A DNA stretch of 64,000 bases from Hirudinaria manillensis (Eukaryota; Annelida; Clitellata; Hirudinida; Hirudinidae), in the NCBI GenBank assembly GCA_034509925.1, contig CM067530.1, positions 2,935,001 to 2,999,000 on the forward strand, given 5' to 3'. The notes below the pieces were generated by a model, which worked only from the letters and a program-made list of their open reading frames with translations, was not told where the DNA came from and made no database searches. This document shows, piece by piece, positions 25,301 through 35,715 of the stretch. Made by a program: the position numbers and the translations under genes. The stretch's first letter is position 1; each line of letters opens with the position of its first letter.

Positions 25301-26820
25301 TCAAATGGCAGTTCCTCTCTCCAGGTTCTGCTTGATCTCTGCCGTGTACTTCCCGTAGAATCTCTCGAGTTTCTTGTTGAACTTCATGTTCCTCTCGTTG
25401 ATGAAATCTATGTCCGCATCTTCATTGTACATCCGTCGCCTGCTGAACTTTGCCTTCTTGGCAATCCTGCAGAGGTTGAAAGGTCAGCAAATGAGAGCAA
25501 GGTTCTAGATGGTTTTAGTTGAGTGCACTCTGTTGTTCAGGTGTTGTATGCCAACAATGCATGTTAATTGCAAACTCTTGCATTGGTGCTATATTTTGAG
25601 TTATTACACTTTGTTAACCACACAACCATCACATAAAACAGAATTGGCAAAACAATTCCAACAGCAGCACAAATATGAGATATTAATTAAGTCATAACTA
25701 ACTGTTTCTCAACTTCTTCTGCAAGTCTGTCTATAGCTTCTCTAGAGTCGACATGGTCCATTGTACCGAGTGTGTTGACATTCGCATAGAAGACTTCTTC
25801 ACCACTGCAAGATAAAAATCACTCATTTTAGATTTAGTTTTAATTTAACAATTAGTTTTGAGTATCTCATAAAATTATATTAATCAATTTTAAAATATAA
25901 ATGTCCAGATAATCGTATAGGTTCCAAAGATTTCAAAGAGATAATAGCAATAATAGTGATATTAATAATAACATCACATATTGTTCTTAGATGGAAATAC
26001 TAACAGCCTCTCTTTCTCCTTCTTGTATGCTTCCATGTCTGGTTTTATCTGGTTGCAGAGCTTTTGGTACTTTCTCTCGGCAGCCTGGTGGTAGTCTGAG
26101 AACCCTTCGTCTGGATTCTTTCTCTTCTTCTTCTTCTTCTCCCACTGCTCGACTTCTTCTGCTGTCCAGTCCCTCATCTTCACTGTGCTGTAATCCTCGC
26201 CCCTTTTTTTGCATTCCTGAGGAGATGTGTATTTGTGATGAATTTTCAATTTTATTTGATGCATTGTATCAACTGGGGATATTTTTAGTACATGATTTGA
26301 GTAACAGCATTATCTCATTTAAACAACTTGATCAAATACTACATAAAACATGCAATTGTGAAGACATTCATGTGCCATTTCCAAGTAAAAAGTTAAGCCA
26401 CTTACCTCTTTCAGCTTCTCCTCAGCCAGCATTTTTTCTTCTCTTTCTTTTTTTGCTTCATAGTTGGTTGGCAATTCTTTCCTTTTGGCTTCTTCAACCA
26501 TATCTCTATGGTTCTGCATTTTTGCCATTTCCTATTAGAAATAATATGTTTAACAATCGTTGAGAAATTAACGATGACTTAACTATAATATATAACATTT
26601 CCTTTTGTAAACCCCAAGTCGGTTATTAGAACATTAATGTTAAGTTTGCATCACCGATGTAAATTACATCGTTTATCACATATGAATATGAAAAAATTAT
26701 TACAGATAGTGATTAGTACAACTTGGGAATACTGCTAAGATCAAGTTAAGAAATCGAACAAACCGCTCTCGCTTTCAATTCCTGGAGCCTATCTAGCATG
26801 TCCTTCGACTTACTAGCCAT
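25301..26820 (-). CDS. SYF2: pre-mRNA-splicing factor SYF2
   Basis: Five exons in coding order: 26820-26764, 26531-26406, 26216-26005, 25804-25703, 25466-25301. They give 221 codons (220 residues), close to the usual animal length of about 240. SYF2 is a spliceosome (NTC-associated) component acting in the nucleus. Diagnostic segments are [52 protein letters not shown] and the C-terminal [16 protein letters not shown]. The start [19 protein letters not shown] lies in a 57-nt exon with a GTTTGT donor; the N-terminus is shorter than in vertebrates. The protein is mostly charged helix. An ATTAAA signal lies shortly past the stop, so its 3' UTR probably meets that of POLK. Confidence 0.95.
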
Positions 26821-27808
26821 GTTTTTACGTTATTTGTTTTTTGAGATGATTGCACTCGGTTAATGATATTTTACCGTCGCAACTTATTTACAAAGACCAG
26901 CCAACAAAGTAATATAACAAAAACAATATAATTAGTAAATTTAAATATTCATTAGCAATAAATAATAAATTTTTGCAAAGACTTAAATAAATTTGAAAAG
27001 ATAGGATCGGCTAACTAAACACATCATGTCATTACTAGCAACGCTAACCGAGAGGGCTCTCTGACTGTACACAAGGCAACATGATCGTTAACCTGCCTAA
27101 CTAACTGCGTGTTCGCCAGCACGACCCACGTTGGCTCTGCCCCGCTTGCATTACCTGAGCAGCCAACAATGACACCCGGTCTTGAACAATCTGGTCATTT
27201 TTACAGAAAGCCTTACCGCCCACATCATTGGTCAATTTACTTCTTAGCGGCTCAAACATTTCAAAACTCAAAATTCTAACCTATTGCTAACTCATAATTA
27301 CCCCTCCAACTGAGATCATTTGATGTTTATGTAACAGTCTGTTCATTATTAGCAAGATAAATTGTTGCAAATGTTTTAGAAGGAAATGCCATTTTTTTTA
27401 ATTAAAAGAAAATCTGAAGCATGACAAATTAAACCCAAACTACCAATGAAGTTAACTGCTGCCTTCAACAAAGGCAGAATCACAATAAGCTTCTTGGTCC
27501 AACCAAACAAACAAACACCATTTGAACTCAGCAGTCACTGGTTAGAACAATATTATCCTCAATTAACATTAATATCACATTGTAGCCTACATTAGAATCA
27601 TCAAAATAAATGCTGAAGCTTAGCATAATCTGATAATGAAATGATATTATCACTCGTACCAATTACAAAATCTTTAAACTGAGTTTTGCAAAAAAAGAAT
27701 GTACAAGTGTCATGACACGATGATATGAACTATTGCAAGAAGTCACTACTGGTATTTACTAGTAAAAGCCGATATGTGTTTCAAATCAGTTGCTAGTTCG
27801 AGTCTGCC
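26821..27808. other. intergenic: SYF2 upstream region and 3' flank of the next gene
   Basis: AT-rich DNA between two genes on the minus strand. I see no coding exon, repeat array or RNA gene. It should contain the SYF2 promoter just right of 26820. Confidence 0.6.
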
Positions 27809-28841
27809 TCAGTGGGCAGCTGGAACATCACTGATCAGTCCCACATAACGGTATGGAACTCTCATATTGTTAGGCTAAAAGTATAAATCATGAGAAATTG
27901 TGAGAAAGTCTTACATCTTAGCAATCTATGAGCAGTCTCGTTATTTAAAAGTGATTTGAAATTGCAATAAAAGAGGATTCACAATTTACCAAAAAGTTCA
28001 AATCGGCTTCCTGAATTGTAACTCCTTTTGTCACCCTCAAACGTCCTTCAAAGTTCACCAATCCTCCACATTAGAGTCAAAAAATACAAGGTACAAAAAA
28101 TAGCACAATAAACTTACCTTTGGTATCATAAAGATTGGTAGTGGCCTTAACCCCATGCACAAGGCCCACTTCATGGTCAAAGTCCCTCACAATTCTGCAA
28201 AGATGAATTAAAGATTTAATAATTTAATTTTGCCAATTGTAAATTCAACACAACTAAAGCCTCATTTAATTAACCTAGCCATTTCTCCAACATCAAGGCC
28301 ACACTGAATAAAGACAGCTGTCTCTTCCTCAACTAAGTGAAGATTATTATAGATGAGGAGGGTCTCTGGTAAATCCACAAAGTTGCAGCACCACACAATT
28401 CTTTTTAAAGAACAAACTATTTATTAGTATAAGTTAAGTTGGTATTCTTATGTTTTAATTTCACTAAAGTGCTAAGTGCTCATGCCTGCCATTTATGCGA
28501 CTCCTCAAAAAGGTTTTGATTATTATCTCGCTTGCTCCTGGAACATGGAGAACTCCCAGGACATGGATTGTGCCCCCATCAAGATTTTGTAACAATGATT
28601 TCCTAAGCTGCCAATAAGTTATTTACAAAGTTGAGATCTTGTAAACATCATTCATAGGAAGTAAAAAAAATATATTATTGATATTACACAATGTTAAAAA
28701 TCCTAGTTCAGCATGCTAATTGTAAATTGTGATAGTTCAAACGACACTCGAGATGCTAAAGTCAATTAAGCTTTAGCGATTTCTCGTAATATTATTATGC
28801 AACAAAAAACTTACATCTTCGGCTTTCCAATGGTTCGCCAT
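27809..28841 (-). CDS. unrecognised 163-residue protein, six exons
   Basis: Exons in coding order: 28841-28815, 28607-28486, 28400-28275, 28194-28118, 28063-27990, 27874-27809. They join to exactly 164 codons with every splice phase consistent, starting MANHWKAED and ending YVGLISDVPAAH. The exon 2 donor is GC (CAG then GCATGA) instead of GT; the GT alternative runs into a stop. I do not recognise the family. The sequence is a compact alpha/beta-looking soluble protein with segments GGTIHVLGVLHVPGASE, LLIYNNLHLVEEETAVF and RVPYRYVGLIS. There is no signal peptide or membrane helix. The 9-codon first exon and tight introns (55-207 nt) are typical of the housekeeping genes on either side. The consistent phase makes it very likely a real gene; its function is unknown. 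Confidence 0.72.
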
Positions 28842-29821
28842 CGTTATAAAACACCTTTTCTATCGGCACTGCCTTTTTGACGTTGGCGGCTCAACAAAAT
28901 GCCTCTACTATAAATAGTCGTTCTATCTTCTGTTTTGAAATGATATTTTTTGCTAATAGAAATATTTATTAATTCTTTAATGTTTTAGGAACATTTGTTC
29001 ATAAGTATTCAAAATCACAATATTTAATTTACCCTCTACACCTTTATAAGTAAAGTTGTTTATAACGCCAAATTACCTATGACTATATAATTACCTTTAA
29101 TATCAATCATTTCTTTTATAAAAGTTAAATTATTTTGTATTTTAATATTATTAATATTCAAAAAAACAATATTGTATTGTTTCTTGAAATATTAGCTGCC
29201 AGAATTAGTGAACTAAGCTGAGATCAAAGCTAAGTTTTCGTTAACGACATCTCCGGTTAATATTGGATTATTTTGGTCATGTGGATCCTTGTAATAGTTA
29301 TGGTCTAGCATAGATCATGGTATATTGCAAAATATAGCGCTAACATTTTAAATGACTGGAAAAATCATCTAAGACTCTATCACAACCAGACTTTCACGAT
29401 TCTCGATCTCATTGTTTAAAACACATTTTAATCAATCTGTAACGTGTAAATTAGTAATTCTCAAGTATCAGATAACATCTCGACAGTGGCTCTCACGGAA
29501 CCAACGCTAAGAATTTAAATGCTTTTCTAACATTTCTAAGGCAACCCTACCCGAGGAACCCCCTGACAGCAAACCATTGCACACATTAAGTCTGGTTGGA
29601 GGGGATCCCAGAACAAGGTCAACAAGGGCACTCAGAGCAAATGATCGCTTCCATCAGTACAAAACCAGATGCTATCTTGAACAATCATCGACTCCACCGC
29701 AAATATTGTGAAAAACACTTAAAACCTCCAACAACGAGGCCGCTGACAGATGTTTGAGCTTCAAAGCGTTTATTCACAACACAAAAAACATTATTAATAA
29801 ATAACTTGACATTATAACAGA
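28842..29821. other. intergenic, left of the gene-fragment mosaic
   Basis: AT-rich DNA upstream of the 163-residue gene. No exon, RNA gene or repeat array is visible. It ends at the first 57-bp direct repeat. Confidence 0.55.
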
Positions 29822-29878
29822 CAAAATGTCTAGTCAAACGGATTAAAAGTGGAGATGATTCAGATTCATTTTAGGTAA
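29822..29878 (+). repeat. 57-bp direct repeat, left copy
   Basis: Identical base for base to 32570-32626. It brackets a 2.7-kb mosaic of pieces from neighbouring genes. It has an ATG followed after five codons by a stop, so it is not coding. It ends TTTTAGGTAA, which resembles a splice donor. Confidence 0.9.
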
Positions 29879-29889
29879 GATTTTAGGTT

Positions 29890-31550
29890 TGACGGAAATA
29901 GCCAATAAAAAACGCAGAGCCGCTACAAGACGAAAGGTGTCAGACGATGAAAGTGGCGATGATGCCGGAGTGGATAACGAGCTGTTGCAAGAAATTGTAG
30001 ATTGGCAAAGAGCCAGGAAACGTCCGAAAGGTCTCAGTGTGGAAGAGCTTAATTCCGTCAAAGATCCTTCCAGTGAACAAAAAGTTAAAGAAGGGAAGAA
30101 GCAGAAAGGGGGTTATGTCGATGCCAAAACTTTAAAAAAAGAAATGGAAGCTGAGGACATACATCAGATAACCAGCTTTGCTGTAGAAACTAACAAACGA
30201 GATGAAGATGAACCACTCAAGAAATATGTAGAAGAGAGGCTTGCACAGATCAAAGGAGACAATACAATGGAGGATATTGCTGAGAGCAAATTGAGGAAGG
30301 CAGATGATACCCTCTTTGAGCTTCCAGAAAACATCAAACAGTTGGCACATAAAAAGAAGACCGAAGAAACTCTCTCTGATCAGATGCTTTCTGGAATTCC
30401 GGAAGTGGATCTTGGCATTGAGGTCAAGATCAAGAACATTGAAGCAACTGAAGAAGCCAAAATGAGATTGTTGAGAAAGAGATTGAACAAAAGGGACAAG
30501 GGAACTCTCGAGTTTGTGCCTAACAACGTTGCTGTCAATTTTGCCCAACACAACAGATGTACGTTAAAATTCAGCAGTCTTTCAACATAATTGCAGACAT
30601 TGTAATGAAATGTAACGAGTAGAGTATTGCTCAGCTATATCTTTTATTTTTGATAAATTGATGGGGGTTGTGCTAGAAGTAAATGAATTACTAACATTGC
30701 TAAAGCACATAGGTGTAGAATTTATATTGCTTATAATGACTGCACTTAAACGAATACTTAATAAAGTCAATTTATGAATCTAATTCTTCAAATTAATTTA
30801 TTCCAAACATTTGAAACTTAGTTGGAAGTGGGAAGCACATGGAATTTGTATGATATAACTTTGTCAAATATTTCTACTTTTGTTTCAGTTAACATAGAAG
30901 AAAACAACCTCCCCATAAAGAGACCCCATCAGACGACCAAGTCAACCCCTAAGCAGGGGAGTGATGCCCCCAGTACCATCAAAAGTGAGTATTCTTAACA
31001 TGATGGGATCTGTATTCTTGTCATATACTCTGGTACCTTATGGAATGTCCGATTGCATACTCTGGTTCAATGGGCATGATTAGAGATCATTTGGGAAAGT
31101 CATGTGTTAGGGAGAAAGATTACAACTTTGGGTGCACAAATCCAGGTAGCAGTGATGCAGGAAACCTGGTTGTGGTGTTAGTTGCATCAAATGGTGATAT
31201 TAAGAAACTCGCGTGTTCAACAATTGGAAAACATGGCTCACAACAAATTAAAACAAAAGCTCAAATCCCAAATCCTGACGATGCTCATCGACTCCAACTT
31301 ACATTGCTAATGCATTAATAACGCACGCGAAACACATATATCAAAAACACGTAATCCTTACCCCTCAAATTGGCTATGTTTGCTGTTAAATAGTGGTGTT
31401 TATAAAAATGTCATCCTTCCAATATCACGATACAACAACTTATCGTCTCTTGTTTCAACCTTATCCTCGCAAACAACCATCTCGAACCAGGAGAAGGCCA
31501 CAGACGACTTCCACTACGAAAAGTTCAAGCGACACATGAGAAGATTCTGA
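29890..31550 (+). pseudogene. disabled copy of the C9orf78/TLS1-like gene
   Basis: A near-identical duplicate (few substitutions, no net length change) of the gene at 38309-39970, shifted by 8420 bp. The copy begins at the T of the parent's start ATG, so the start codon is missing; the preceding bases here read GGT. The third-exon acceptor is TTTCAA instead of TTTCAG (31457-31458). The homology stops at 31627, just before the parent's cluster of AATAAA signals. The first exon frame (to 30558) is still open and the exon 2 splice sites are intact, so decay is recent. It could be transcribed as part of another RNA if an upstream exon supplies a start, but none is evident. Confidence 0.85.
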
Positions 31551-31627
31551 ATGTTTCCAGGGACCGTACGACCGTCATTTTTCCAGCACCGTTTACAAAT
31601 TCTTGACTCGTTTATCTTAATGCGCTT
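29890..31627 (+). repeat. segmental duplication, derived copy (parent 38310-40047)
   Basis: 1738 bp aligned without net indels to 38310-40047, covering exons, introns and a short 3' flank. High identity across introns shows a DNA-level copy, not retroposition. Confidence 0.93.
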
Positions 31628-31734
31628 GCTTGTTTGCGAGTTGCCAGAAGGACGAATGGTCGGTCGTTTGGTTATCCAAGAGAGGAGAAGGTACGACTGC
31701 AAAGGTGATTCGTTATTTTATCACAGCATGATGT

Positions 31735-31774
<40 letters not shown>

Positions 31775-32222
31775 TATTATTTATTAATAATTTTATTATT
31801 GCGATGGTCCTAGGGTGATCCCTGACCCAATGGAGGACCTAAAATATTAGATGAGGTAGATGTTTGATGTGATCTTACGGATTGTTCAGGGCTGAATAAA
31901 ATGTTCAAAAATAGTAACGGTGGTGGTGATGACGATGGCAATGACCATGAGCAGCATCGTCTTGTGGATGTCTTTGAGTGCAAGGAAGAACATGGGCTCC
32001 TCAGTCCTATCGAGTCAGATCCTCATATCCTGCTCGGGTGGTGGCGAGGGGGGAGAGGAAGGCAGAGGAGAGTCGAGACGTGGTTTATTCAGTCGATTGA
32101 TGGATTGAAAACAAACTGATTGATTGGCTGATTAATCGATTCGACGAAGAAAATTCAAAGAAGTACCAGAGACCGAGCGGCCGTTGCACGCACGCACGCG
32201 TGCATCGCAAGACGGAACCCTT
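31628..32222 (-). pseudogene. copy of the CSDE1 3' end
   Basis: Homologous to 42950-43373, which holds the CSDE1 3' flank and its last few codons. The copy carries about 130 bp of extra DNA in the middle of an expanded TAG/GTA triplet run (about 31780-31905) and a small insertion near 32005. It stops within the last codons of CSDE1, so no protein can come from it. It is joined directly to the C9orf78-like copy. Confidence 0.85.
31735..31775. repeat. (TAG)n trinucleotide run
   Basis: About 13 TAG/AGT triplets; the parent sequence near 43060 has only about five. The run expanded after duplication and is the point where extra DNA is present. Confidence 0.9.
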
Positions 32223-32224
32223 GG

Positions 32225-32433
32225 AGTTTGGAATTTGATTTGAGACCGAGACAGGGATTGAACCCTGTCCACTCTACTATGTGTCTTTGACCGAATGCAT
32301 CTTCTTGATGGGTGATCTATGGATTCTCCTGGTGAAGTCATAATAATCATCATCTTGCCCTCCAATTCTCAAGGATTTTGCTTGATGTTGGTCAGGTTTA
32401 CGTATTCATTGATGTTGGCATTTACACCGCGAA
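32225..32433 (-). pseudogene. diverged fragment of the POLK last exon, inverted
   Basis: Read on the minus strand, this aligns to POLK 24674-24895. Shared blocks include AACCTGACC-ACATCAAGCAA, GATTATTATGACTTCACCA and TCAAAGACACA. It covers the end of the UBZ finger and the acidic stretch after it. Divergence is clearly greater than in the adjoining C9orf78-like copy, so it was captured earlier. It is frameshifted and non-functional. A tRNA T-arm-like palindrome (CAGGGTTCAATCCCTG) near 32253-32270 is probably incidental. Confidence 0.75.
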
Positions 32434-32569
32434 ACCTCTAGCGGCGAAGAGCACTCTGCCCAATAAAAACAAAAAATAACGCGGAGTCGTCAATCATCAC
32501 GTGGTTCCTCACGAATATCAATTTGATCGATTTGATCCATCAAGAGATGGCCTGATGTCGACGATCATG

Positions 32570-32626
32570 CAAAATGTCTAGTCAAACGGATTAAAAGTGG
32601 AGATGATTCAGATTCATTTTAGGTAA
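32570..32626 (+). repeat. 57-bp direct repeat, right copy
   Basis: Exact match to 29822-29878. It lies about 150 bp upstream of the first LRR gene start, so the unit may originally have been part of that gene's 5' flank. Confidence 0.9.
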
Positions 32627-32774
32627 TAAATTTTTGAAATTAAATTTTTATAATGAGAATATAAGTTTATAATATTATATAATACAACGATATAGGTTCG
32701 TTGGAAGCAACGAATAGCGACAAGGCCAGACTTCACAATATTTACCAATAAGAGTTCTCAAAAAACTTTCAAAA

Positions 32775-34929
32775 ATGTCAACCGGAAAGGGTTTGAAGAG
32801 CTTGACGGATAGTTTAATGGAGTATATCATTTATAATTTTTCGGAAGTTTTTTATATGAAGTTATTGAAAGGTTTGTTTTATAAATGTCCGGTATACATC
32901 CACTGTTTCCATTTACTTTCAAACTGACCACTGGAAAGGGTCTTTCCTTGGTAAAATCAAGGATTAATAGGTCCTAAACTTATATGTTTCTTTAGTGTAC
33001 CCCAATTTGTTTGCCATTTTTACACAATTTTTATTTTATTTTTGTCTTAGATAACTGTAAATCAAAAAAAAAGATACTACCACCGCATTTGTTTGATAAA
33101 ATATTTCTCAAGTGCAAGGAGATGAAATGGTTCATCTACTTCTATGGTTTAAGAAACCTATTGCTGTATAGGGATGTTCTGCGATGGACAAGCATAGACC
33201 TAATTACAGCTTGTAGAAACGAAGCAATTTTGGATGAGAACACCTTAAGTCAGATGAGCCAAGTAAATTATCCGATCAAACGTTTTTCTATTTACCTCGA
33301 TGTTCTCACCGATGACGGAATAAAAAGTATTTGGTCGATGGGCTCAGCAATTGAATACTTAGACCTTCAATATAACAACAGGTAGCATATATTTGAATTT
33401 CAATACGTATTTTATTATAATCACAAAGTACATAATATTTAAATCAACGCTTAAAATTTAATTTTCGAAAAATTTAGGAATTTCACTGAGTTTCCAAATG
33501 TTCCCAAATTGCCAAACCTTAAAAAACTTTCTCTTAGATACTCTTTCATGTATGGAAAGTATGCAAACTGCTTAAATATAGATTTCTCATGTTTTTCTGA
33601 AACTTTAGAAGAACTGAGAATTGTAGGTGAATGCATATCAGAATCCTCGTTTTTGTCTCTGGGGACTCTTAAAAATCTTAAGGCTTTGGCTTTTCGGGAA
33701 AGACGTGCAGGTTTTCAGAATGACTTGGCTAAGGTTTTAGGATCATTGAATCACTTGAGGTAGGGCAGAATGGGGAAAGACCAATCTGATTCTTAAAAAA
33801 AAAACTTATAATAAAAGCGATTATTATTCCAGATCATTAGAAATAAGAAATATCAGATGGGATTCATCTAATGAAGTAGAAACCTCTAAGTTAGCTAACG
33901 CGATCTCCAAAATGCCAAATTTGGAGAATTGCGATGTAGCTGTGGATAACGAGTGAGTGCTGACATTGGTTCTTTATTGATTAACAAAATCTAACAGATT
34001 AACAAATTATTTAAAGATCTGACTGCTTTGATGCAGTTGTGAAATGCAGAAAATGGAAAAAACTTAACATATACCATGAATATCAATCACTGGAATATCT
34101 CCAAACTTTTGACAAAGTAATGTCGTGGGCAGATGAGGTTAGAAATTAAATTATTAATAATTGTTCACATTAACCATTGTTAAATATACTAAATCGCCTA
34201 AATTAGTTATCTACAAATTTCTGGTGGCGGCCGCAAATCATGTTTAATAATAGCAGAAACTTTGCTAATTATTCCCTCAACGTGAATTCTTAACTGATTA
34301 TTTGAAATTTGTCAGATCTTTTCATTACACCATGAAAGAGTACTAGATACCTTTGCTAAGTTTGGTGCAGATTCCCTTCAACCATCCAACATGATTGATG
34401 TCCTTTTTGAGCTTCTTCCCAGATTTTCTCAAGAACAAATATCAATTTTTGAAAACGTAAGTAAACAGGATTTTAAAATCTACCAAGAATATTATATTCA
34501 ACTTTGACGATACCTATCAGTTTATAAATGTAATAACAAATCTTATATTATATTGTATTTCATATTACCACCAATAGAATAATATGGTGTTTTACTCTCA
34601 AAAAATGTTTGGTTGCTTCAGTAAAGCTTTTACAAAAACGATAACATAACAATAATACATTTCAGACATTTTTGAATATAATTGCACAGAATATTATAGA
34701 TATGGAAGAGTACGTATTTAACGTTTACATTTAACATTTAAAATGCTAATGTTCCTCGTTCCGAAATTTCAAATAATTAATTATAAATATTTTGAAGACG
34801 CGTGTATCGGTATTTACAATCTAATCACTATTCTCAAGAATTTCTAATGTAAGTGACCAAGTTTTACTTTATTCTCCAATGGCTTTATAAGCCATTCATT
34901 TCATCTTTTTTAAATTGGTCTTTACCAAA

Positions 34930-34970
<41 letters not shown>

Positions 34971-35714
34971 GTAATAATAATGATAGTAATAATTATGATA
35001 ATAATAATACTTTCTAGGAAACTAAGTAACATCACCATTGCCTACTTTAACAACTATCATGAAACGTTAGAGAAGTTACAGGAATTTGATCGTATGAGTA
35101 ACGTCTATGAATGGGATACATTTTCAAAAATCATTGTAAGTGATTTTAATTCCATAAAAATCGTCGCCATTACATTTTCTTATTTGTTCTTTGTGCCTGA
35201 TTTGGTTACGAAGTAAATGCAAGATGTCCTACTTGAGAAGATCTCATGAAACCTCTACCTCGGGCTGAATTGCGAACGCTGCATACACCGCCGTTTGTAA
35301 CATAACCCGCTTAACCGACTAGCACTCCGGTGCATCTGAATTCATTCAATTAATTCGATAATTGAGTATTAATAATTAATAATTCAGATCGGCTACGGAC
35401 CCTTGGATAAGTATTTGAAGGGTGTTGTCGAGAAGAACTTAAATAAATCTTTAAGAGGAAAAATTTTGCGTTGGATCTTCATCGTTTTCTACAAAAGCGC
35501 AGGAGTTAAAGGTTTAGGTTTACAAGAGGTTAGACCAACAGGTCTCTTGCACGAGCAATTGGCCTTCTATTAGCATTATTTACGGAATTTCTTAATTAAA
35601 TGCAACACACAATTATTTTTATAGGTATGGAAAAATGCTTTCAATAACAACGTCATCGATGAAGTTGCTTTGGACGCTGCCAAATATTTGTTGGACCATA
35701 TTAAAGAAGTTTAA
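32775..35714 (+). CDS. LRR protein with BC-box and Cul2-box, copy 1
   Basis: Eleven exons: 32775-32871, 33051-33381, 33478-33759, 33833-33952, 34017-34137, 34316-34456, 34666-34709, 34798-34848, 35018-35135, 35388-35528, 35625-35714. Total is 512 codons (511 residues), all phases consistent. Residues 9-17 (SLTDSLMEY) fit an Elongin-C BC-box, although the usual Cys is Leu. Residues 42-50 (LPPHLFDKI) fit the Cul2-box pattern. Residues from about 110 to 280 form leucine-rich repeats (LPNLKKLSL, TLEELRIV, LKNLKALAF). The C-terminal half is helical and unrecognised. Inferred role: substrate receptor of an Elongin-BC/Cul2 ubiquitin ligase, by analogy with ZYG11/ZER1/LRR-1. It is the most diverged of the four copies. 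A foldback element starts one base past its stop. Confidence 0.85.
34930..34971. repeat. (AAT)n run in an LRR1 intron
   Basis: About 14 AAT triplets in the intron before exon 9. The corresponding intron of the other copies lacks this array. Confidence 0.85.
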
Positions 35715-35715
35715 C

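Noticed and set aside
29822..32626. The 57-bp repeat as a spliced-leader RNA gene (ends in a donor-like GGTAA, with AAATTTTTGA nearby in the right copy)
   Set aside because: The Sm-like site is only a few bases from the donor, no stem-loops are evident, and only two copies exist, both at the edges of the duplication.
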